From: Chryseosolibacter sp966080355 | GTDB taxonomy: Bacteria; Bacteroidota; Bacteroidia; Cytophagales; Cyclobacteriaceae | Assembly: GCA_966080355.1 (NCBI GenBank) | Contig: CBHROW010000049.1 | Coordinates: 1-20,233, forward strand | DNA length: 20,233 nt | Direction of reading: 5' to 3' | Part shown: positions 14,961-20,233 of the stretch, piece by piece | Position numbering within the stretch: position 1 is the first letter of the stretch | Layout: every line of letters starts with the position of its first letter | Program-made: the position numbers and the translations under genes | The notes under the pieces: generated by a model | Told to the model about the DNA's origin: nothing | The model's input: the letters and a program-made list of their open reading frames with translations, nothing else | Database searches by the model: none

Positions 14961-15608
14961 TCAATTCTCACAAAAACTTCCCTTGGCGATGTACAACTTC
15001 TTTGTTGTAACGGAAATCAAACTCTCATCCACGCCCGGGTCTTGTTCGAACAACGCAGGCTGCACATCTCCTTTCATAACCACGATGCCGCCATCATGCT
15101 CCCCGAATACTCCCTCTGAAACAACGTTGCCTGTTGCGATGATCTGCCTCAGGTAGTCATCGTGTTTTTTCATGATCGTTGGATAAGTACCTGCTGTGAA
15201 TTTGCTGACGGTGGCATCGAAGCGAACAAATGTGTAGTTCACCATCTCGTAAGGAGCTTTAACAGCGCACACGTTGTTGTGTCGCGGCTTGAAAGGGAGG
15301 AGTTCAACATTCCAGCGTTTCGCCTGAACGCCCGGATCGGTGCTGATCCAGTCTTGTGCTTCGGTTATTTTTGTTGTGTTCATGATAAAAATGCCTCCGC
15401 CTCCTTCGAATGGTCCCGCAGCAACGAGCTTTCCCTCTTTGGCGAGTCTCTCCATGTTCGCCATGTGACCATCCATGATCTTTTTCACCTCTCCTTCGGG
15501 CAACTTCTCCGAATCGGTTTTCTTGTGCAGAAAAACGATGGTGTATGCCTCTTGACTGAAACATGTTATTGACGACAGCAACAAGACTAAAGCGGCTAAC
15601 TTTTTCAT
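14961..15608 (-). CDS. Exported protein with two YCII-like domains
   Basis: A 215-residue protein with a signal peptide (MKKLAALVLLLSSITCFSQ). The mature part contains two copies of a YciI-like ferredoxin-type fold: about 20-108 (YTIVFLHK, then HMANMERLAKEGKLVAAGPF and GGIFIMNTT) and about 120-208 (YTFVRFDA, then HDDYLRQIIATGNVVSEGVF and GGIVVMKGD). YCII domains are usually single, cytoplasmic and of poorly known role. Fusion in tandem behind a signal peptide implies an intramolecular dimer in the periplasm. The YciI catalytic His-Asp pair is not obvious, though HMAN and HDDY carry a His at matching points. The gene stops without gap against the RNA ligase-like gene. Confidence 0.82.
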   Translation of the reverse strand: MKKLAALVLLLSSITCFSQEAYTIVFLHKKTDSEKLPEGEVKKIMDGHMANMERLAKEGKLVAAGPFEGGGGIFIMNTTKITEAQDWISTDPGVQAKRWNVELLPFKPRHNNVCAVKAPYEMVNYTFVRFDATVSKFTAGTYPTIMKKHDDYLRQIIATGNVVSEGVFGEHDGGIVVMKGDVQPALFEQDPGVDESLISVTTKKLYIAKGSFCEN

Positions 15609-15697
15609 ATGATTGGTTTCTGTTCAAGCTAGCAAACAAATCCGACTTGCGCGACCACCATTTTGTAAAGCGGATAAAATCGAGCGCGAAGCGGAAT

Positions 15698-16612
15698 TTA
15701 TTTCCCTTTGCTTCGGCCGATGATCAACACGCCCACAAGGATCAGTGCTGTGCCCGCGATTTGCATGGCGAGCACAGGTTCAGACAGGAAAATATTTGCC
15801 TGGATGATGGTCGAAACCGGTCCAACACTTCCAATGATTGCCGCATTCTCGGGTCCAACGCGCTTGATGCCTTCCGAGACCAGATAAGAGGGAATTACTG
15901 TACCAACAAGCGCCATGGCAATGCTGTAGATGTACACAGTCGTGTCAAGGTTGACGAGTGAACTCTGCGAAAAAATTGCGTAATGAGTAAGCACGCCAGC
16001 ACATGCGAACGACATCGCGTAGCTATTAAACTTTGCAGCGCCAACCTGCGGGATCAATTTTCCACTGCCAACGATGTACATGGCGTAAGTAATCGAACAT
16101 GCAAAAATGAGAAATGATCCAAAATAAAATTCATTACTCGATTCCGCGAAATCTGCTTCGCTGAAAAAAGCCAACACCAAGCCTGCATACGTTATTGCGA
16201 CAGCAATCCATTGAATTTTTTTGATACGATCTTTGAAAAAAAGTGCGGAAATGAGCAATACCAATGTCGGATAAATGAAAAGGATAAGGCGTTCTATACC
16301 AGCAGAAATGTATTGAAGTCCTAAAAAGTCAAGCAAACTGCTCACATAGTAGCCGAGCATTCCAACCATTGCAACCTGAAACCATTGCTTGACGGTAAAT
16401 CGCTTGTTATCGGTTTTTGACGAAGCCACTGCCGCTGAAGCAATGAAAAATGGCAATGAAAAGATCATTCGTAATGCGAGGAGTGCAACTGCATCAACCG
16501 CAGTGTCGCGGTAAGCCAGTTTCACGAATATTGCTTTGGTCGAAAAACAAACAGATCCAGCGAGGCAAAAGAGAACACCCGCCAGAAAATACGATCGCGT
16601 ATGTTTTTCCAT
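15698..16612 (-). CDS. EamA/DMT family transporter
   Basis: A 304-residue inner-membrane protein with about ten membrane segments in two EamA repeats, from AGVLFCLAGSVCFSTKAIFVKLAY near the N-terminus to IAGTALILVGVLIIG at the C-terminus. The second half opens with FGSFLIFACSITYAMYIVGSGKLI. Members export amino acids, metabolites or drugs; the substrate is unknown. The ATG overlaps the stop of the upstream aminotransferase as ATGA, so the two are translationally coupled and the transporter may move that enzyme's substrate or product. An imperfect hairpin (CGAAGC/GCTTCG, 15687-15715) with a bulge surrounds the stop codon and could help to end the transcript. Confidence 0.9.
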   Translation of the reverse strand: MEKHTRSYFLAGVLFCLAGSVCFSTKAIFVKLAYRDTAVDAVALLALRMIFSLPFFIASAAVASSKTDNKRFTVKQWFQVAMVGMLGYYVSSLLDFLGLQYISAGIERLILFIYPTLVLLISALFFKDRIKKIQWIAVAITYAGLVLAFFSEADFAESSNEFYFGSFLIFACSITYAMYIVGSGKLIPQVGAAKFNSYAMSFACAGVLTHYAIFSQSSLVNLDTTVYIYSIAMALVGTVIPSYLVSEGIKRVGPENAAIIGSVGPVSTIIQANIFLSEPVLAMQIAGTALILVGVLIIGRSKGK

Positions 16613-17763
16613 CAGATCCTGGTCAACACTTTGACCAATCGCTGCATATCGCGCTGATCGTTGTAGATGTTTGGTGAAATGCGAATAGCGCTGCCGCGAT
16701 AAGAGACATAGATCTTATTTTTCAGGAAAGCGGTCTTGATCTTTTCAATGTCCATTCCCGCGGGCAGACGAAGTCCGATCAGGTGACCGCTGCGAAAGTT
16801 TTCGTCTTCGATCCAGTATCCTTTCGAACGAAGCATTTCAATTGCGGGCGCTGTAAGTGACTGACAATATTCCTGAACATTAGAGACATGCCATTTGTTC
16901 AATTGCTTCAGCGCGGTGAGCATCATCGGCACATGAATGAAACTACTGTGCTCACCTACATCGTACCGAAGTGCGCCTGGTTGATACTCATCCTGATAAA
17001 TGACAAGCCCGCTGAAGTCTTCGCTCTTCAGGCGATTGATCCAATTCTCCTCGAGCGGTTTTCCGTCATTGAAATATTCTCCATAGTACGCCATGCCGAT
17101 TCCATAGGGTCCGAAGAGCCACTTGTATCCGGCACAGACCAATGCGTCAGGCTGAATTTTCTGCACATCGAATGGAAGCGCGCCAACAGATTGCGTGCCA
17201 TCGATGACCAGTAGCCCTCCGACATCGCGCGTGCGTTTTCGGATGGCTTCAAGGTCAAACTTTGTTCCGTCTGCCCAGTGGCAGTGTGCGATGGCAACTG
17301 CGCGCGTGTTCTTATCGATAGCTTCGAGGATGCGTTCATTCCATTGCCTCCCGCGATCTTTCGTGGTGTCTGGAGGCGCTACTACTTTCACCTCGGCAGA
17401 TGAGGCGCTGCACACTTCTTGCCACACATAGTAGTTGCTTGGAAACTGCTCTGCAGCAACGATCACATGCTGACCTTTGGCGATCCTCAGATTTTTTGCA
17501 ACTGTTCCCATTCCATAAGATACTGCTGGAATGATGGCGATCCTTTTTTCATCGGGAGCGTTGATCACTGAAGCATATTCCTTCCGAAGCAATTCGCCCT
17601 CGGTAAAAAAATCCTGAGGCGTGACGTCAACAGGATTTCTTTTTTGCCTAACGCCACGCAGCCCGGCTTTCTCCACCGACTTCATCATCGGTGACATATA
17701 TGAACAATTCAGGTACGTGATATTTTTCGGAAGTGAAAATTTTGATCGCTTGCAACTCAGCAT
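16612..17763 (-). CDS. Class V PLP-dependent aminotransferase family protein
   Basis: A 383-residue enzyme of fold type I. Visible are the opening ITYLNCSYMSPM, AIIPAVSYGM, AHCHWADGTKFD, the PLP-ring Asp188 in LVIDGTQSVGALPFD and the Schiff-base Lys214 in VCAGYKWLFGPYGIG. The C-terminal small domain includes FRSGHLIGLRLP and SYRGSAIRISPNIYN. This is the cysteine desulfurase/isopenicillin epimerase-like group; no conserved desulfurase Cys loop is seen, so amino-acid transamination, lyase or epimerase activity is equally likely. ATG 17763 fits the family start; the frame stays open to 17937 but the extra residues look non-coding. It is coupled to the EamA gene. A region with repeats lies upstream. 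Confidence 0.88.
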   Translation of the reverse strand: MLSCKRSKFSLPKNITYLNCSYMSPMMKSVEKAGLRGVRQKRNPVDVTPQDFFTEGELLRKEYASVINAPDEKRIAIIPAVSYGMGTVAKNLRIAKGQHVIVAAEQFPSNYYVWQEVCSASSAEVKVVAPPDTTKDRGRQWNERILEAIDKNTRAVAIAHCHWADGTKFDLEAIRKRTRDVGGLLVIDGTQSVGALPFDVQKIQPDALVCAGYKWLFGPYGIGMAYYGEYFNDGKPLEENWINRLKSEDFSGLVIYQDEYQPGALRYDVGEHSSFIHVPMMLTALKQLNKWHVSNVQEYCQSLTAPAIEMLRSKGYWIEDENFRSGHLIGLRLPAGMDIEKIKTAFLKNKIYVSYRGSAIRISPNIYNDQRDMQRLVKVLTRI

Positions 17764-17886
17764 AGGTTCAAGTGTTTGACCACGTTGCGTAGTTACAAGG
17801 ATTTCCGCGGAGCGAAAAATTATTCCGTAACTTTTACAGAGTTCGTAAAATAACGATCGCTTGTAAGAATAAGATTTTGCGTGGCT

Positions 17887-17945
17887 GGTAGAATAAACTA
17901 GTGTTCGGTAGAATAGTTTGTAGTTAAACTTTCTCAACTATAAAC
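17887..17945. promoter_or_regulatory. Direct and inverted repeats upstream of the aminotransferase
   Basis: GGTAGAATA occurs at 17887-17895 and again at 17907-17915, exactly 20 bases apart, about two DNA turns. Right beside it GTTTGTAGTT (17916-17925) and AACTATAAAC (17936-17945) form an inverted repeat, 9 of 10 matching, with a 10-base spacer. The gap 17764-17971 holds no gene, so these may be sites for a regulator of the aminotransferase-transporter pair. Confidence 0.35.
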
Positions 17946-17971
17946 CAAAAATACAGGCCATAAACGCTAAA

Positions 17972-18559
17972 CTATCTCCACTCGAAGGTATTGATCATAT
18001 GCATGATATCCTTCTTCATATATTCAATAGCAGGTGCGAGTGAATCGTTCTGCACTTTCGTATTGAAGTAAAGCGCACCGCGTAGAAAATTCTCGGTTGA
18101 ATCGGTGATTGTGAATTGGAACTGACTCGGAACTTCACCCTCGAGCTCGGCAATCACAGCCGTTTCGCCTTTGCCTGTCTTGGTGATCACCTCATCGATC
18201 GAATACGCTTTGATCTGATGTTTCGCTGTGAGCGTATACGCATCATCGAGAAATTCCTTCAACAACTTCTGACTATGATTGATCTTCTTGTAAGTGACGT
18301 GCACGGTTGAGTTCAGCTGCGGATAAAAAATTTCTACCCAGTAGCGTTCATTGATTGCTGATGTGTCGTCTTTAAGCTGTGCATGTTTCGAATATTCGAA
18401 GTAGTAAGGCAAGCTGTCCGGAAGTGACCGATAAGATGGCTGTGGAAGATCGAGCCGGTTGTATCCGACAGGTTTTGGAAGATATGTTTTATCGCAACGC
18501 ATCGCGCTGACAGCCATCGCGCAAATCAAGAACGCTAAACTAGTTGGTTTTCTCTGCAT
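17972..18559 (-). CDS. gldD: Gliding motility lipoprotein GldD
   Basis: A 195-residue protein with a hydrophobic leader and a Cys at position 22, followed by DKTYLPKPVGYNRLDLP, the hallmark LPKPxGYxRxxLP of GldD. Further matches are PYYFEYSKHAQ, YWVEIFYPQLNSTVHVTYK and the late NFLRGALYFNTKVQNDSLAPAIEYMKKDI. GldD is a lipoprotein required for gliding and linked to type IX secretion. The residue before Cys22 is Arg (SAMRC), unlike a normal lipobox, although the Cys position fits the family. It starts 20 bases inside the end of gldE, and the order ssb-gldE-gldD is the one known in other gliding Bacteroidota. Confidence 0.93.
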   Translation of the reverse strand: MQRKPTSLAFLICAMAVSAMRCDKTYLPKPVGYNRLDLPQPSYRSLPDSLPYYFEYSKHAQLKDDTSAINERYWVEIFYPQLNSTVHVTYKKINHSQKLLKEFLDDAYTLTAKHQIKAYSIDEVITKTGKGETAVIAELEGEVPSQFQFTITDSTENFLRGALYFNTKVQNDSLAPAIEYMKKDIMHMINTFEWR

Positions 18560-19853
18560 GAATTTGCACCCTCACCTTCTTGACTTTTTTGTGATCGACC
18601 GCCTCAACAACAAATAGAAATCCGCCAGCTTCAATGTTCTGTCCCACCGCAGGCAATCCTTCATTGATTTCGATAAGCACACCACTGAGCGATTCGTTGA
18701 TTCCTTTCACGGGTTGAAATACCGCACTATCGACATGAAGTATCCTGCAAAATTCGTAGATCGAAGTTTTTCCATCGAACAGGTAATTATTTTCGTTCAA
18801 CCGTTGATAGCGAACACCCGGCTCGTCAAACTCGTCATTGATGTCACCGATGATCTCTTCGATGATATCCTCCAGTGTTATCAACCCCACTACCGATTTT
18901 TGCGCATTCACCACCAACGCCATATGAACGCGTTTTTCCTGAAATTCTTTTAACAGCAGATCGATCTTTTTCGTGTCGTGCGTAAAGTAACCCGGGCGAA
19001 GAAGTTTCTGCCAGTGGAAATCGCGCGGTTCCTGAAGAAATGGAAGCAAATCTTTGATGTAAAGAACCCCTTCGAGCTGAACCAATGAGCCGCGGCACAC
19101 AGGAACACGTGAAAAGCCGGAACGCTGCACAAAGTCCAGCAGTTCATGAAAGTTCAAATCAATATCTGTAAATGAAATTTCTGATTTCGGCTTCATCACC
19201 TGACGCACAGTCATGGTAGTGAAGTTCACAATGCCTTCCAGAATTTCCTTTTCACCTTCAATCGGCTCGTTGTCGGCTGTGGCGAGCTGAAGTACTTGCG
19301 TAATCTCTTCAACGGTTTTTTCTTCAGTTTTTGCATTCAGCTTGCGCTCCACAACCATAGAAGTTTTCAGCAACGGTCGGAAGAACGGGCGAAACCACGC
19401 AACCAGCGTACTTACCGTAGAGCTGTTTCCGCGCGCAATGGCAACACTGTTGAAACTGCCAATGATCTTCGAAAGAATAACCCCACATAATGCGAAAACG
19501 AGAGTCAAGACGAGTAATGTGGTCATGGCTGAAATGGCAATGCCCTCGTGTTGTGCAGAAAAAAAGATCAATGCAGTGAAGCTTGCCGTAGCCATCATCG
19601 CACTGTATTTACAAGCGGTAAGAACGTTCAACAGAAGTCGCGGTTCTTTGAGCAATGTGGCAACGCGCTTCTCCCGATTCATGTTACTGCTTTGCATGCG
19701 TGTAACATCATCCTGATTCAGCGAAAAAAAAGCTGACTCAACCGCTGATGCCCATGAAGCAAACAAAATTAAGACTGCTGTAAGAACGGCATACAGCAGG
19801 CTCTGATCTGAAAATGTTGTCAGGAGTAAAACGAAACTGGGAGGCTCGTCCAA
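18540..19853 (-). CDS. gldE: Gliding motility-associated protein GldE
   Basis: A 437-residue membrane protein. The DUF21/CNNM-type membrane domain (about 15-190) has SAVESAFFSLNQDDV and four hydrophobic segments. A CBS pair follows (about 215-340: VRQVMKPKSEISFTDID, GFSRVPVCRG, MALVVNAQKSVVGLITLEDIIEEIIGDINDE), then a CorC/HlyC-type C-terminal domain (about 350-430). GldE resembles transporter-associated CorC-type proteins and acts with GldD in gliding. The only available start is TTG 19853, 20 bases after the ssb stop; no ATG or GTG lies upstream in frame, so TTG is likely used. The 3' end overlaps gldD by 20 bases, so the genes are read together. Confidence 0.93.
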   Translation of the reverse strand: MDEPPSFVLLLTTFSDQSLLYAVLTAVLILFASWASAVESAFFSLNQDDVTRMQSSNMNREKRVATLLKEPRLLLNVLTACKYSAMMATASFTALIFFSAQHEGIAISAMTTLLVLTLVFALCGVILSKIIGSFNSVAIARGNSSTVSTLVAWFRPFFRPLLKTSMVVERKLNAKTEEKTVEEITQVLQLATADNEPIEGEKEILEGIVNFTTMTVRQVMKPKSEISFTDIDLNFHELLDFVQRSGFSRVPVCRGSLVQLEGVLYIKDLLPFLQEPRDFHWQKLLRPGYFTHDTKKIDLLLKEFQEKRVHMALVVNAQKSVVGLITLEDIIEEIIGDINDEFDEPGVRYQRLNENNYLFDGKTSIYEFCRILHVDSAVFQPVKGINESLSGVLIEINEGLPAVGQNIEAGGFLFVVEAVDHKKVKKVRVQIHAEKTN

Positions 19854-19873
19854 GTAACTTATGCTTTGGTGAA

Positions 19874-20233
19874 TTAAAATGGCAAGTCGTCAGTGCTGTT
19901 GTCAGGCGGAGCGCTGTAGCTTCCGGCCGATGCGCGTTCTGTCGGTCGTGAATTCGAACTGTAATCACTGCCTCCGGATGAAGCACCACTTCCTCCACCG
20001 CGTGATCCCAACATGGTCATGTTATCCGCTACAACCTCAGTAGTATAGCGCGTAACACCATCTTTTTCCCATGAACGGGTGCGCAGCTTCCCTTCAATAT
20101 AAATGAGATCCCCTTTGTGAACATATTTCTGCGCAATTTCAGCAAGCCCACGCCACAGCACGATGTTGTGCCATTCGGTAACTTCTTTCTTTTCGCCAGT
20201 GGTTTTATCGCGATATGATTCAGACGTTGCAAT
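19874..20233 (-). CDS. ssb: Single-stranded DNA-binding protein, C-terminal part
   Basis: The open frame enters from the right edge and encodes 119 residues of SSB. It contains the OB-fold core (IATSESYRDK, TEWHNIVLWRGLAEIAQKY, GDLIYIEGKLRTRSW, RYTTEVVADNMTMLG), a Gly/Ser-rich flexible linker and the acidic tip ending DDLPF that binds partner proteins. The first 30 or so residues, with the start codon, lie beyond the window. It covers ssDNA in replication, repair and recombination. Being just upstream of gldE and gldD matches the order seen in other gliding Bacteroidota, where mutY often precedes it. Confidence 0.95.
   Translation of the reverse strand: MATSESYRDKTTGEKKEVTEWHNIVLWRGLAEIAQKYVHKGDLIYIEGKLRTRSWEKDGVTRYTTEVVADNMTMLGSRGGGSGASSGGSDYSSNSRPTERASAGSYSAPPDNSTDDLPF

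Noticed and set aside
17764..17937. N-terminal extension of the aminotransferase by 58 residues
   Set aside because: The frame is open but the residues do not resemble the family and the normal start is at ATG 17763; the region carries repeats typical of a regulatory gap.

Overview
The window looks like ordinary chromosome of a gliding Bacteroidota bacterium, most likely of the order Cytophagales. The evidence is three gliding-motility genes (gldB, gldD, gldE), a TonB-dependent receptor, a YpdA-type reductase of the bacillithiol system, the long form of IspH, several small secreted or lipid-anchored proteins, and starts without good Shine-Dalgarno sequences. By eye the G+C content is moderate. 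I see no rRNA, tRNA, CRISPR array, transposase, integrase or phage gene. No gene-free stretch exceeds 300 bases; the longest are 5219-5446 and 17764-17971.

Left part (1-5218): the tail of an unidentified gene is coupled to a DUF6702 protein. Then come the gliding lipoprotein GldB, a secreted SnoaL/NTF2-like protein, a leftward pair (a 51-residue membrane protein and an RlmI-like rRNA methyltransferase), a secreted DUF6265 protein and an AraC-type regulator. Centre (5219-8506): the regulator diverges from an HtrA/DegP-type periplasmic protease across a region holding a 22-bp near-perfect palindrome. A 57-residue basic protein follows the protease, then a terminator, then ispH, whose conserved N-terminus has no standard start codon. 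Next (8507-13269): an orphan permease-like membrane protein diverges from a TonB-dependent receptor that overlaps a fructosamine-kinase-family gene by one base; a small lipoprotein follows. Right part (13300-20233): YpdA-like reductase diverging from a 2'-5' RNA ligase-family protein, a secreted double-YCII protein, a coupled class V aminotransferase and EamA transporter, and the block ssb-gldE-gldD read leftward off the window edge.

GldB, GldD and GldE belong to the gliding machinery, and GldB and GldD are associated with the type IX secretion apparatus. HtrA and the secreted proteins work in the envelope. The rest is housekeeping: rRNA modification, isoprenoid synthesis, thiol redox balance and ssDNA binding.

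I found no clear new multi-gene defence or biosynthetic system. The most unusual signal is between genes: several short arrays of degenerate 7-base (or 8-base) units with unrelated cores but shared period. Two five-unit arrays face each other as a large hairpin-capable element behind gldB, and other arrays sit at or over the 3' ends of genes. The non-standard ispH start is the other observation most worth checking.
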